Source of the DNA: Microcaldota archaeon
Lineage (GTDB): Archaea; Micrarchaeota; Micrarchaeia; Micrarchaeales; CABMGC01
Assembly: GCA_021797745.1 (NCBI GenBank)
Contig: JAJZZD010000002.1
Location: forward strand, 1-64,000
Length of the DNA: 64,000 nt
Direction: 5' to 3'
Shown piece after piece: positions 43,262 to 53,364 of the stretch (position 1 is the first letter of the stretch; every line of letters starts with the position of its first letter). The notes below the pieces were generated by a model. That model was not told the DNA's origin and did no database searches. It saw only the letters and a program-made list of their open reading frames with translations. The translations under genes and the position numbers were made by a program.

Positions 43262-45097
43262 ATGATATCCAAACTGATAATTCCACTTCTGCTTTCGGCG
43301 TTTGTAATCGCGTCAGGATTCGGCTCTGCGTACGTTACATCAATAAGGGCGCCTGCCGTTTTGCAGAACCAGAACACAGGAGCTCTTACCACATTCACGC
43401 TCAATCTTACCGCAGGAAACGGAAATGTGACAGTAACAGGGCCCGCTCAGGTAGCCCAGGACACGCTCCAGTCTGCGCAACAGGCAGTTTCTTTTGCCAG
43501 CTCCTACTTGGGCAAGAACGAGTCGCATTACAACTTCGCGTTCACGATATCCGACAATGAATCAAACGTTTCGGGCCCTAGCGGAGGAGTGGCGTTTACA
43601 CTGCTTACAATATCCGCATTCGAAGGCAGGCAGCTTCCGGACAATTTTACTGTTTCCGGAGTCATAGAACAGAACGGAAGCGTAGGGGCAATAGGCGGAA
43701 TGTATGATAAAGTGGGAGCAGCCAAGCGGTCAGGGCTGAAATACGTGATACTGCCGTATGTGCCAAACGACAGCGAGCAATATTTCATATACTACATTTC
43801 GCAGCAGGTATATGGAATACCTATAGTCGAGGCACAGAACATATCGCAGGAATTGCAGTATGTTTTCAACGGCCGCAAAGTTATTCCAATCGTTTTAAAT
43901 GCATCACAGCATGAAAACGTAAATTCGCTGATGAATGCACAAATAAACTGCACTGAATGCAATCTATCTGCATTCGGAGAGCTAAGCTCAGGAATAATCT
44001 CGGCAGGCAATGCTACTGCGAAAACAATACAGGGCAATTTCAGCACTTTGAAGCAGGAATGGCTTAATAACCTCAAGCAAGATGGCGCGATTGCGGCAAA
44101 AGGCTACTTTTACACCTCTGCAGACTTGGCGTTTCTGCAGTATATTGACGAGTTCGTAGTGGCAAATATTAAAAACCTAACAGTGGCAAACGCCACGGAA
44201 TCGATAAACAGCGTTAACGCGTACTGCTCTTCCCTAGTCATTCCGCAGATGAACAGCGGGAATTACGAATTCATAATAGGCGGCAACCTGAGGGCATTAT
44301 GGGCAAACCAGACTCTCGGCATTGCGGCGCAGCTACTGAATCAGACAGAATCGACAGACGGCATAATAGAAAGTTACAGCTACATTGCGCAGGCATATGG
44401 ATGGTGCCAGGGCGCGGGCCAGCTGTACCAGATTGCCACGACCATCAACGGCACAGACGTATCAATTTCCGAAAATTCCCTGAAGTCTGCCGCGGCATAC
44501 GAGATAAACAAGGCCAAAATGTTCGGAAACGCGGATTCACTTTACCTGAATGCGTCGCTTAGCAGCTACAATTCAGGAGACTACGCCACATCGCTTTATT
44601 CTGCCGTTTACGCAGATGTATTCGACAATCAATCGCTCGGCAGGAATATGACTACTGCGCAGCTACTGAATCAGACCCTGCAGAACATGAACAAAACCAA
44701 CATCGGGAACTGGCCTTCTGAATTCGGAGCGAGTGCCGAATTCTACATAAACCAGGCAAATTCAGAAACAAACATCAGCCAGAAAAACAGCTCTGTTTTC
44801 GAGGCATATGTATTTTCAGAGCTTGCCCTGGGGCTGCAGGCTGCCAACTCGCAGATAAAGGGCGCATTTGCATATCCGAGCCTTACAGGCGCAACACAGC
44901 TCAACAGTCTTTCGAATGCCGTTAACAGAGTGTCATACGAAATCAAACTGCTCGGCTCCTTGCTTGTCGCAGTAGTGATACTGTTGATAGTGATATTCAT
45001 TGTGCTAGCAATTGTACTCTACGAAATAAGGATGCACAGATACGGAAAAACTTTGGCAAACAGGCAGAGAAGGACAATGCGCAGAGGCAGAAGATAA
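43262..45097 (+). CDS. Membrane-anchored Lon-like protease (archaeal COG1750 type)
   Basis: I begin at the ATG giving a signal anchor (MISKLIIPLLLSAFVIASG). The S16 domain follows: APAVLQNQNTGALTTF, SNVSGPSGGVAFTLL with catalytic Ser107, and GAIGGMYDKVGAAKRSG with catalytic Lys150. Their 43-residue spacing is that of Lon (S679/K722). There is no ATPase domain. A 400-residue helical, sequon-rich region and a C-terminal span with a basic tail complete it. The protease therefore acts outside the membrane, anchored at both ends. Confidence 0.88.
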   Translation: MISKLIIPLLLSAFVIASGFGSAYVTSIRAPAVLQNQNTGALTTFTLNLTAGNGNVTVTGPAQVAQDTLQSAQQAVSFASSYLGKNESHYNFAFTISDNESNVSGPSGGVAFTLLTISAFEGRQLPDNFTVSGVIEQNGSVGAIGGMYDKVGAAKRSGLKYVILPYVPNDSEQYFIYYISQQVYGIPIVEAQNISQELQYVFNGRKVIPIVLNASQHENVNSLMNAQINCTECNLSAFGELSSGIISAGNATAKTIQGNFSTLKQEWLNNLKQDGAIAAKGYFYTSADLAFLQYIDEFVVANIKNLTVANATESINSVNAYCSSLVIPQMNSGNYEFIIGGNLRALWANQTLGIAAQLLNQTESTDGIIESYSYIAQAYGWCQGAGQLYQIATTINGTDVSISENSLKSAAAYEINKAKMFGNADSLYLNASLSSYNSGDYATSLYSAVYADVFDNQSLGRNMTTAQLLNQTLQNMNKTNIGNWPSEFGASAEFYINQANSETNISQKNSSVFEAYVFSELALGLQAANSQIKGAFAYPSLTGATQLNSLSNAVNRVSYEIKLLGSLLVAVVILLIVIFIVLAIVLYEIRMHRYGKTLANRQRRTMRRGRR

Positions 45098-45110
45098 AAA
45101 AGGCTGAACC

Positions 45111-45569
45111 ATGGAGCTTCAGGACCCTTTTTGCGACGAAGGAATATACAGGCAGGTCTTCTACGAAAGTGACAAATTCATAGTTGTGTATAACATACAT
45201 CCAATTTTGCCCGGGCATTCCCTGATAATATCAAAGAGGCACGTGCTGCAGATGACGGAATTGAATGAGGAAGAGTTCATCGACTTCGCAAAGGTGCTGA
45301 AAACAGTCATACCCAAGCTGCTAAAAGTTTATGGCGCAGACTCTTATAATCTATCTGTAAATTCGGGCGAAAAATCAGGAGCGAAGGTATTCCATTTTCA
45401 CATGCACATAGTGCCGAGAGGGCGTGTAAAAAATTTCTTAGAAGGGAACTCTGAATTCTACGAAACGCTAGAAGAGGAAAAATCAATTTTCAAGTCAGAT
45501 TCAAACGACATAGAAAGGAACCTGCAACTTCTCAGGAAAGCCTTCAAATATTCGCAAAAGAGGAAATGA
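45111..45569 (+). CDS. HIT-family nucleotide hydrolase/transferase
   Basis: The histidine triad is HFHMHIVPR (H95, H97, H99), with the N-terminal NIHPILPGHSLIISKRH block. Family members hydrolyse dinucleotides or AMP-lysine/AMP-amide bonds. It starts 13 nt after the protease gene. Its end overlaps the convergent prenyltransferase gene by 26 nt. Confidence 0.92.
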   Translation: MELQDPFCDEGIYRQVFYESDKFIVVYNIHPILPGHSLIISKRHVLQMTELNEEEFIDFAKVLKTVIPKLLKVYGADSYNLSVNSGEKSGAKVFHFHMHIVPRGRVKNFLEGNSEFYETLEEEKSIFKSDSNDIERNLQLLRKAFKYSQKRK

Positions 45570-46413
45570 GTATCGCCAAGAGCGCAATGGTCATAGCAAG
45601 CAGAGAAATGTTCCTGGAAAGGTCGTAAAAACCGCTTTTTTTGCTTTTGACAAGAACATATCCTATTCCAGAATATAAAATCAATATGTCGCTCGCTGCC
45701 ATCATGCTCAGGAATACAAGGTTGTAGGAGAAAGGAGCTACGTAAAGGAACAGGTACACGCTAAGGGATATGGCAATCAGATATAAAATGAGCGCCAAAT
45801 ACGAAGAACCTCTGGTGCCAACAAGCTTTGGCAGATTCACTGATTCTCTTTCTTTTATATCTCCCCGATAGTCGCGTATAGTTCCGTGTATCTCCCTTGC
45901 GAGTCCACTTAAAAACACCATAATGGATATTGCAATAATCGCATACGGCAAAACATTTGACACCACATAGCTTCCATATATGAATGGTATCACCATTGCC
46001 AGCGCTATGTAAATGTTCCCGACAAGCAGGATTTCCTTGAGCTTATAGCTGTAAAGAAACGCGAGTGCCGCAAATACTAGCGCTATTGCAAATGCGTAAA
46101 GGTTAATCATGGCGCTTGCGATTATTCCAAGGGAAAAGGCAAGCACAGCAGTATACAGCGCAGTTTTGGGCTTAAGGGCGCCGCTGACAAGCGGCCTGCC
46201 CATTTTCTTGTTCAGCCTGTCGACTTTTATGTCGAAATAGTCGTTTATCGCAAAAGAGCCCATGCTTATCAAAATTGGAGTGAGAAGGCTTAATACGAGA
46301 ATGTACATTGATGGAATTCCGAAAGCTATCCGTTCGGCAGCAAGAACCGCTATGACAAGCATCATGCTGTGTTCTATCCTTGTCAGCTTGAGCAGCTCGA
46401 TGATTTTGTTCAT
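45544..46413 (-). CDS. UbiA prenyltransferase, probably digeranylgeranylglyceryl phosphate synthase
   Basis: I start at MNKIIELLKLTRIEHS because GGAG lies at the right distance and the family starts there; a longer frame exists to 46530. Eight or nine spans are seen, with the two Asp-rich motifs NDYFDIKVDRLNKK and RDYRGDIKERES. Archaeal members attach the second geranylgeranyl chain to make the diether lipid core, the end use of the mevalonate genes at 1-5.6 kb. Another UbiA role is less likely. Confidence 0.9.
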   Translation of the reverse strand: MNKIIELLKLTRIEHSMMLVIAVLAAERIAFGIPSMYILVLSLLTPILISMGSFAINDYFDIKVDRLNKKMGRPLVSGALKPKTALYTAVLAFSLGIIASAMINLYAFAIALVFAALAFLYSYKLKEILLVGNIYIALAMVIPFIYGSYVVSNVLPYAIIAISIMVFLSGLAREIHGTIRDYRGDIKERESVNLPKLVGTRGSSYLALILYLIAISLSVYLFLYVAPFSYNLVFLSMMAASDILILYSGIGYVLVKSKKSGFYDLSRNISLLAMTIALLAILISSFANI

Positions 46414-46530
46414 GCCAACTCCGATCATTTCATGCAAATTAACCAATAAAAAGCCCGCCGTTAAGCGCAATTCCATTGCAATAGATAAGCGTATAAAGGA
46501 AAAAATGCATAATGATAGTGATGACTGCAA

Positions 46531-47085
46531 ATGCAGATATTACATGGGTTGCCGACCCAATGTGATTTTGAAAGACGCGTCATTATAAGTGCAGGAGAGC
46601 TAAGTCCTAACGAATTAGACAGGCTAGTTGAAACAATTGGCGAAATTCCTAATTTTACAATAGAAAAACCTGAAAAAGACCCGATTTTAGGTTTACGCAG
46701 GGATGAGCAAGTACGTTCGCATGAGCCGCCGAGATATAATAGATGCACGCTGGATGGCGCGCCGGCATTAGAGTTTTACGTGGTAATAAAAAGGCCTTGG
46801 GAAAAGTATGGAGAACAGACGCGCGAAAAATACTGCGTAATTTTGGCTGCCAGAGAGGCATTAATATTGCCGATAATGAGCGACGATAAGTATGATTCTG
46901 AGTCTCATAGGCTGGTGGCTACAATAAATAAAGTATACGAAAACGCCGGTTACAAACGGTATGAGCGTATCCTCGAAGAAGCTCGAAACGAAGAGTGTAA
47001 GAGACTACTTAGGCACACAGGCGACGCGGACCTGAAATTGCCTGATGGACTTGAGCCGATAGACGGCGAGGCAGAATGGCTATGA
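46531..47085 (+). CDS. Hypothetical 184-residue protein
   Basis: A mixed alpha/beta, soluble product with a beta-rich centre (LEFYVVIKRPWEKYG, KYCVILAAREALILPIMS). No family recognised. A TATA element (GTATAAAGG, about 46490) lies 40 nt before the ATG. The gene is divergent from the prenyltransferase. Confidence 0.68.
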   Translation: MQILHGLPTQCDFERRVIISAGELSPNELDRLVETIGEIPNFTIEKPEKDPILGLRRDEQVRSHEPPRYNRCTLDGAPALEFYVVIKRPWEKYGEQTREKYCVILAAREALILPIMSDDKYDSESHRLVATINKVYENAGYKRYERILEEARNEECKRLLRHTGDADLKLPDGLEPIDGEAEWL

Positions 47086-47204
47086 GCATATGCATGAAGA
47101 AATGTGGCGACACGCAATCAGAAAGCGGAAAAGTGCACTGTGCAGGTTCAATCAAAAAGCCGCTCTTTAATCGCAATATGAGAAAATTTACAAAATAATA
47201 AAAG

Positions 47205-48056
47205 ATGCAAAATATGGGAAACGCAGAAAAAGCACCTTCTGGATGTAACGACCAAAAGCAGTTGGGAACATCCACAAGAACAGTAGTTTATTCAATTGCT
47301 TATTCGGGCGAGGCAGAAAAATTCTCCCAGGATTCTTTCATTAACAGGCTAATACAAAATTTCGTATCGAATGATTTCAAATCAGGTCATGCAACCCCTG
47401 GCGAGTCTGCCAAGATCATTCTGGTAAATAAGGATTATGACGTGATGATAGACAACGGAAATGTATGCGCACGCTTTGCTGTTAGCAGCAAATTCGGTGA
47501 TTTCGAAGTGCAGGTCATGCCTAAAGCAGGAGATGGGATAATAAACATAGAATCAGCCTGTGAAATTTCACCTGATCTGAAAAATTTCATAAACGAAATT
47601 GTCGAAAATACAGAAAGCGTTAACGAGCCTATCAGCGAAAACACATATTCGATACAGAGTGATGACGAAAACACATTCGACATGCTGCTTAGGCTAAACG
47701 ACACTGAATTTGACACATTTGCCGAACTTGTTAGCAATGGCGGATTTTCAGATGCAATAAAATCGTCCTTGGAAAAAGCCGGTTTTAAGGAGGAAAAGTT
47801 TCAGGGCGAACCAGTTGCATCGCCGGCTTTCTCTTTTCTTGCTTTTTCTTTAGGCAACGATAAATATGAGTGCATAATATCGATAGACAGCAAAAATGAA
47901 GAGTTGCGCTTAGAGATTATCGGAAATCAGTACAAATCGATGCAGATAATAGACTGCGTAAAAGAGGCTACGCAGAGGCTTAGGCGCTACATTGAATACG
48001 ATTTTAGCGCAGGCACGAACACAATGGATGACCTGTGCAAGATAATGAAACGCTGA
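47205..48056 (+). CDS. Hypothetical 283-residue protein
   Basis: An acidic, soluble protein that may hold two related halves: each has a strand-rich stretch (TVVYSIAYSGEAEKFSQDSF and FSFLAFSLGNDKYECIISI) followed by a helix. The internal similarity is weak and judged by eye. No family recognised. Confidence 0.68.
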   Translation: MQNMGNAEKAPSGCNDQKQLGTSTRTVVYSIAYSGEAEKFSQDSFINRLIQNFVSNDFKSGHATPGESAKIILVNKDYDVMIDNGNVCARFAVSSKFGDFEVQVMPKAGDGIINIESACEISPDLKNFINEIVENTESVNEPISENTYSIQSDDENTFDMLLRLNDTEFDTFAELVSNGGFSDAIKSSLEKAGFKEEKFQGEPVASPAFSFLAFSLGNDKYECIISIDSKNEELRLEIIGNQYKSMQIIDCVKEATQRLRRYIEYDFSAGTNTMDDLCKIMKR

Positions 48057-48112
48057 AAGCAGCAAGCATTATTTAATTTTCCAATTCTCAGATAGTAGTG
48101 TTTTGTGGTTGC

Positions 48113-48925
48113 TTGAAATACGTCGCACTATACTTCATCATATTTCTTGCAGTTATTGGCATTTCGCATGCGGGCACTGTCACGCTTACCGGCACGTGCC
48201 AGGGTGCAGTACGCAACAACACTCTATCTTTTAGTCTTTCGAACAGCGGCAACGATACTGCAATAGATTTCAGCGTGGTGCCAGTAGTGCAGGACGCCAC
48301 TGTTTCAGGAGCATATTCGATAAATTCACTGGGTCCCGGTGAAACTTATCCTTTGCAAATCAAACTTGCTAACATAACTGCAAAGGGCACCTATGACGAT
48401 TACATAAAGGCATCCTATACGCAGGGAGGTTCGGTGTTTAGCGCGGTATTCCCCTGCCAGCTCGTTTTTGGTATGCCGACGCGTTCGGTTCTGGCGCTTA
48501 CGGCGCAGGTAAGCAACCAGAGCAACGGCGATAAAAACATCAGCATAAACCTTTACAATTCAGGCAATTCAAGCGTGCTTGCGAACGTGTCATTGATAGC
48601 GCCGCCGTCGTTTGAATTCGCAGGTAAAAACAGCCAAATGGTTTCTATTCCGCCATTCGAGTATGGCCAGCTGTCTTTCGATGTTCGGATACCAGAAACA
48701 GGCACCAATGCAACATATGAGGTTGCGGCGACAGCCGGCTATTTTGCAGGCGGTTTGCATTATGCAACATTATTGAACATAGCAGTAAGCGAAACGGGCA
48801 GCAGGGCAAATTCCGGCGATTTGCTGCTTTATATGTCAATTGCCGCAATACTGATTTTATTGGCATTGGCGTTTATTGCCGCTTTGCGAAAAAGGCGAAA
48901 AAAGCAGATTCTTCTTACTGCATAA
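48113..48925 (+). CDS. Secreted CARDB/Ig-like protein with C-terminal anchor
   Basis: The TTG start gives an excellent signal peptide (MKYVALYFIIFLAVIGISHA); a GTG at 48098 is an alternative but adds a polar segment. Two beta-sandwich-like repeats follow, with sequons (LSNSGNDTAIDFSV and LYNSGNSSVLANVSL patterns, typical of CARDB-type adhesive domains). It ends in a span (LLLYMSIAAILILLALAFIA) and a basic stop-transfer tail. It would be a surface protein. Confidence 0.78.
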   Translation: MKYVALYFIIFLAVIGISHAGTVTLTGTCQGAVRNNTLSFSLSNSGNDTAIDFSVVPVVQDATVSGAYSINSLGPGETYPLQIKLANITAKGTYDDYIKASYTQGGSVFSAVFPCQLVFGMPTRSVLALTAQVSNQSNGDKNISINLYNSGNSSVLANVSLIAPPSFEFAGKNSQMVSIPPFEYGQLSFDVRIPETGTNATYEVAATAGYFAGGLHYATLLNIAVSETGSRANSGDLLLYMSIAAILILLALAFIAALRKRRKKQILLTA

Positions 48926-48942
48926 TATTGCGTTGCAGCATT

Positions 48943-50679
48943 TCATGAAAATCCGAAAATACGGTAGAATGCCACTGTTTCCCCGTTTCCTGCTCCTGCA
49001 GAAGCTATTGTTGAAATAGGATACGCGCTTTTGGCCTGGGCGCATGTCGTGCTTTCATATGGCGGCACCACGCACCAGTATCCGTAATCCACGACTACGC
49101 ATGAATAATTTTTGAACGTGCTTTCCAAGCTCTGGTTGGCACCGAACAGGTAGTTGATTTCAGCAGATGTTCTGTTTACGTTATACCAAATTTCAGGAGT
49201 AAACGAAAACACCAGGCAGTTTGACGGCACTTTGCTATAGTTTGCGTAGAAGAAATTCATAGCGTTAAGTATGACGCTCTGCTGCGGCATGTTTTGCGGC
49301 AGGATTGTCACATTGGGGATGAGCATGGCAAACGGAAACAACACAAATATTATTGCGAACGCAGAAAAAATGATTGCCTTGTAAACTGGCTTTCTGCCCG
49401 GGCTCTTGGATTCGCCGGATTTCGAATCTTCAATTTTATCGGTTATTACAAGTAGCGGAAGCGCGGCCAGCAGTGCGATGCATGGCATCAGTGAAAGCAT
49501 GAACCTGACGTCAACCCCGTATGTTGCGGCGCCTGCGTAGAACGCAGTATAGAATATGAAGTATGTTGCGAACCAGAAAACCAGAAGCAAGAGGATACCA
49601 AATCTATTTTCGCGGCGTGAAAACAGCGCAACGGCAGCTATACCTGCCAGTGCCAACGGAAACACGAGAACAGGAAAAGCCGTTGGATAATTGCCAATAG
49701 AATTGAATTCGCCAAGCAGATAGCCAGCGTTTATTGGAAAGTTATGCATGAAATTATTCAAAGATATCACAGACTGGTTTGAGGGCTGGCCGTAAGACGG
49801 CTGACTTGACTCTATCGAGAAATAGTAGATTGCGGGCATCAGAAGAAGCAGAACAAGCACAAGCAGCAACAGCAGCTTAATGTCGTTCAGCAGGGCGTTT
49901 GCCACAAGTTTCAGCCGTTCCTTGATGGTTTTTAGTATTCCCGAGTCTCCGAAAGCGAAAAACAGAATAAGAAACAGGGGTATGAGCAAAATTCCCTCTA
50001 TGCGCATGTAAACTGCCAGCACAGCGCTGAAAGAAAACATTGCAAAAGTCTTCTTGTTGGGTTTCTGCGAGAATACAACAAAGAAAAAGAATGCAAACAC
50101 TGTAAGCATCATGAACGGCAGGTCTATGTCTGCCTGGGTTCTGGCCCATATGAAAAGCTCAGGCATCAGCGCAAAAACGGCAGTTGAAAAAACAGCTGCA
50201 TACTTGTTTTTTAACAATATACTAGATAGAAGGAATACGCCTGCTATTGAGAGAATGCCTACAAGCAGTTCGAGGGCGTATGCGGTAGACGTGGTTGTTC
50301 CGAAAACACCGAAAGCCATAGCTATGAATACCGACCATGCCGCAGGGTCATGGTAAAGTGAATCCACATAGCACACGTTCAAGTTGCCGGTTCCGTACTG
50401 GCACCACAGCGCCTGGCCGCTGTGCAGTATGTTCACTGCAATGCCCTGGTATATGTTCTCGTCGAAATACAGCTGCTCGGCAGGGTGCACGAAAAGCAGC
50501 GAGAACATGAGAAAAAATCCGGCAATCACGGCAAAAGACAGAAGCGAATGCCTGTTCACATTGCCTTTAATAAGCTGTGAAAGCTCGTGCCTTCCCTTGA
50601 TTATAGAAAAAACCAGAAGGATGAATGAAGAAAGAACGGCAGCTGTTATTGCATATCCAATTATCATATCGTCAGCCAA
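48943..50679 (-). CDS. Membrane glycosyltransferase, GT39/ArnT-like
   Basis: The 578-residue protein has about 12 spans and the loop FDENIYQGIAVNIL (D73-E74), the acidic catalytic motif of lipid-linked-sugar glycosyltransferases of the PMT/ArnT fold, plus HDPAAW further on. It would transfer a sugar from a polyprenyl phosphate (made by a GT2 enzyme) to a protein or glycan outside the membrane. It follows the carbamoyltransferase gene by 8 nt on the same strand. Confidence 0.85.
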   Translation of the reverse strand: MADDMIIGYAITAAVLSSFILLVFSIIKGRHELSQLIKGNVNRHSLLSFAVIAGFFLMFSLLFVHPAEQLYFDENIYQGIAVNILHSGQALWCQYGTGNLNVCYVDSLYHDPAAWSVFIAMAFGVFGTTTSTAYALELLVGILSIAGVFLLSSILLKNKYAAVFSTAVFALMPELFIWARTQADIDLPFMMLTVFAFFFFVVFSQKPNKKTFAMFSFSAVLAVYMRIEGILLIPLFLILFFAFGDSGILKTIKERLKLVANALLNDIKLLLLLVLVLLLLMPAIYYFSIESSQPSYGQPSNQSVISLNNFMHNFPINAGYLLGEFNSIGNYPTAFPVLVFPLALAGIAAVALFSRRENRFGILLLLVFWFATYFIFYTAFYAGAATYGVDVRFMLSLMPCIALLAALPLLVITDKIEDSKSGESKSPGRKPVYKAIIFSAFAIIFVLFPFAMLIPNVTILPQNMPQQSVILNAMNFFYANYSKVPSNCLVFSFTPEIWYNVNRTSAEINYLFGANQSLESTFKNYSCVVVDYGYWCVVPPYESTTCAQAKSAYPISTIASAGAGNGETVAFYRIFGFS

Positions 50680-50687
50680 ATGCCTCT

Positions 50688-52406
50688 TCAGGCGTTTTTA
50701 TTCTCCACATAGAAATTGCCGAGAAACATGTACTTTGTCCTTGTCGCTTTCATTGTGTTTATTGCGTCCTCTGGGCTCAAGACTATCGGCATACCGTGAA
50801 TGTTGAAGCTCGTGTTCAAAACAATCCCATAGCCCTGTTTTTTCCTTATGCGCTCCAGTACGTCGCGGTACCCGGAATTCTGGTCTGATACTATGTGGGG
50901 CCTTGCAGTCATGTCCACATGCATGACCGATTTCATCTCGCTCGCTTTGTCTTCTTTGACTTTGTAAGCCATTGTCATGAAGCTGTCGTATCCTTTTACG
51001 CTGTCGAAAAGTTTCCTGGCATCTTCCTTTAGCACGCTTGGAGCGAATGGCTGGTACCACTCGCGCTGCTTAACATAAAGATTAAGCCTGTCCTTTACGT
51101 GTTCTGAATCTGCTTTTGCGATTATGCTTCTGTTCCCTAGAGCACGGGGCCCGTATTCCATGCGATCCTGGAACCAGAATACGTAATTGTCACTTGCAAT
51201 CAAATCTGCGGCATGAGAACCCTTGTTGCTATCGCGTTCGAACTCGATATGTTTCTCCGTTTTAAGCACTGTCTTTATTTCGTTATCGGAATAAGAATTG
51301 CCGAAATAAACATTCTTGAAATCGTAGCTGCTTACTCCGTTCAACGCGTAATTTGCATACATGGCCGAGCCAAGGGCTATTCCGCCATCGCCCATGTGCG
51401 GGAACACAAACCAGTTCCGCACACTTTTCATATTCCTGACTTCCATGTTTGCCTTGACGTTTGAAAATACGCCGCCTGCAAATGCAATGTCGTGTATTCC
51501 GAATCGCTCTATTGCGTTGCCTATGTACTTTGTAAGTGTGTTTTCTAGAAGCTGCTGCGCAAAATACGCAAGCTGCTCTCTTGGAGTCGACCATGAAATG
51601 GCTTCGAGCTTGCCGTACTGCGCGACAGGTCCGTATTTAGCAGACATGTCTATCCCGTTTACCGCAATGAAGTCCTTCAGCTTGTTTTTCTCGAATGCAA
51701 ACGGAAAGGAATAGTCGGCCATGGCCATCACTTTTCCCTCGTCCTCTAGTTCTCTCATGCCCACCAGATTCGTGACCTGCTCGTATAGGATTCCGACAGA
51801 GTCCCTCGCTTTTATCTCATGTTTCCTCTCCAATTTTCCCTTGTTCAGCAAGCTTATTGTGCTGCATAGCCCGTCTCCGTAACCGTCGACTGTTACCACA
51901 AGCGCCTTTTTGAAGCCGCTAGCAAACGCGGCCGATGCCGCATGAGCGGCATGATGATTCACTACATGAAGCTTGAAATTCCTGAATCCTAAATGCCTGA
52001 GATGCCTTGCAACAACCGCCTTGCTCAGCATATTTCCAAGCGGGAGTACTCCGACAAGATTTTCCGCGTATTTAAGCCGGTACTGGAAACCACGCGTTCT
52101 GTACATGAGCCCTTCGAATCCGCTGTTCGACAGCTTCCTCCTTCTCAGCTTGTAGTATTTCTCCATCTGGAACGGGAAAACCCGCGACACAGTCTTGGCG
52201 AATTCTGTTGTTGAGAACGCAATGTCGTGTATGTCGGCCGGTTTTATCCCAGCATATGAAAGCGCTGCGTTAATCGCGTTGTAAGGAAACTGTATTTCAA
52301 GCTTTCTCTTGGTGTACCTTTCTTCGTTGGCAGCGAACAATATCTTGTTGTCCTCTATGAGCGCGGCTCCTGAGTCATGTCCATCCCATACGCCCAAAAC
52401 ATACAT
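50688..52406 (-). CDS. NodU/CmcH-family carbamoyltransferase
   Basis: The 572-residue protein begins MYVLGVWDGHDSGAALIEDN, with an N-terminal Kae1-like domain including NHHAAHAASAAFASGF (iron-binding histidines) and the C-terminal signature YGPRALGNRSIIA. Family members use carbamoyl phosphate and ATP to carbamoylate sugars or small molecules. The start at 52406 is chosen because of GGAGTGA upstream and fit to the family. Its glycosyltransferase neighbours suggest carbamoylation of a surface glycan. Confidence 0.92.
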   Translation of the reverse strand: MYVLGVWDGHDSGAALIEDNKILFAANEERYTKRKLEIQFPYNAINAALSYAGIKPADIHDIAFSTTEFAKTVSRVFPFQMEKYYKLRRRKLSNSGFEGLMYRTRGFQYRLKYAENLVGVLPLGNMLSKAVVARHLRHLGFRNFKLHVVNHHAAHAASAAFASGFKKALVVTVDGYGDGLCSTISLLNKGKLERKHEIKARDSVGILYEQVTNLVGMRELEDEGKVMAMADYSFPFAFEKNKLKDFIAVNGIDMSAKYGPVAQYGKLEAISWSTPREQLAYFAQQLLENTLTKYIGNAIERFGIHDIAFAGGVFSNVKANMEVRNMKSVRNWFVFPHMGDGGIALGSAMYANYALNGVSSYDFKNVYFGNSYSDNEIKTVLKTEKHIEFERDSNKGSHAADLIASDNYVFWFQDRMEYGPRALGNRSIIAKADSEHVKDRLNLYVKQREWYQPFAPSVLKEDARKLFDSVKGYDSFMTMAYKVKEDKASEMKSVMHVDMTARPHIVSDQNSGYRDVLERIRKKQGYGIVLNTSFNIHGMPIVLSPEDAINTMKATRTKYMFLGNFYVENKNA

Positions 52407-52516
52407 AATTTCACTCCGAGAATGCCTCTGAAACACAGTGCGGTATTACTTAGAAATGCACGTCTAATTTAAAATATTGCTTGCTTAAAGTTAAAAAAAC
52501 AATCTCGAATGATAAG

Positions 52517-53212
52517 ATGCGGAATAGCAAAGAGTTTCGTGCAAAGCCCATTTCTGTCGTAATTCCGACCCTTAACGAAGAAGGCAATATAGCAAACGTG
52601 ATTAGCGGGATAGGAAAAGTGCTGAGAAATTACAAGTACGAGATAATAGTAGTGGATGGCCATTCAAAAGACAAGACAGTAATGATTGCAAAGAGGCTTG
52701 GAGCAAGGGTAATCTACGACAATCTGGGAAAAGGAAGCGCACTGGTCAGAGGTTTAAACAAAGCTGGCGGAGACGTCCTTATTTCAATGGACGCCGATAT
52801 GTCCAACGAACCGAAAGAACTCATAGCGCTCATAACTAACATAGAAAAAGGCTATGACATGTGCGCAGGCTCGCGCTTCATGAAAGGCGGCGGCTCAGAA
52901 GACATTCCTTTCATAAGGAAAATAGGCAACAAGTTTTTTGTGCATCTAGTAAATGCGATATTCCGCGCGCAATTCACCGACATGTGCTATGGATACCGGA
53001 GCTTCAGCAGAACGGCATTCGGAAAACTGCGATTAAAAGAAAAAGGATTCGGGATAGAAACTGAGATAAACATACAGGCCGTGATGGCTGGGCTGAAAAT
53101 AAAGGAAATACCGAGCTTTGAAAAGAAAAGAGAGTCAGGCCAGGGCAAGCTAAGTACTGTAAGAGACGGGTACGTGATACTCAAAACAATAATGAAAAAC
53201 ATGGGAAGATAA
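52517..53212 (+). CDS. GT2 glycosyltransferase, polyprenyl-phosphate sugar synthase type
   Basis: The product (231 residues from the ATG, 243 from an upstream TTG) reads ISVVIPTLNEEGNIANVI, MDADMSNEP (metal site) and TDMCYGYRSFSRTAF. It lacks a C-terminal membrane segment, so it is the short, soluble DPM1 form. It is divergent from the carbamoyltransferase and shares a short AT-rich promoter (AATTTAAAATATT, about 52467). Confidence 0.9.
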   Translation: MRNSKEFRAKPISVVIPTLNEEGNIANVISGIGKVLRNYKYEIIVVDGHSKDKTVMIAKRLGARVIYDNLGKGSALVRGLNKAGGDVLISMDADMSNEPKELIALITNIEKGYDMCAGSRFMKGGGSEDIPFIRKIGNKFFVHLVNAIFRAQFTDMCYGYRSFSRTAFGKLRLKEKGFGIETEINIQAVMAGLKIKEIPSFEKKRESGQGKLSTVRDGYVILKTIMKNMGR

Positions 53213-53223
53213 TCAAGAGGGCC

Positions 53224-53364
53224 TTATTCGTCTGCATAGACGATGCGCCATACATTGTGCCTTTCCGGAACCAATTTCACCGGCCTTTTATCATTCCTTA
53301 CTGCTTCTTCGCGCATTTTTTCGATGCTTTTCCTGTTCATCACTTCTTCCAGCCAATTTCTCAT
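53224..53364 (-). CDS. Small hypothetical protein (46 residues)
   Basis: The frame reads MRNWLEEVMNRKSIEKMREE, then RPVKLVPERHNVWRIVYADE. The start overlaps the stop of the preceding gene as ATGA, and GGTGATTGC precedes the ATG, so translation is probably coupled. No family recognised. Confidence 0.62.
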   Translation of the reverse strand: MRNWLEEVMNRKSIEKMREEAVRNDKRPVKLVPERHNVWRIVYADE

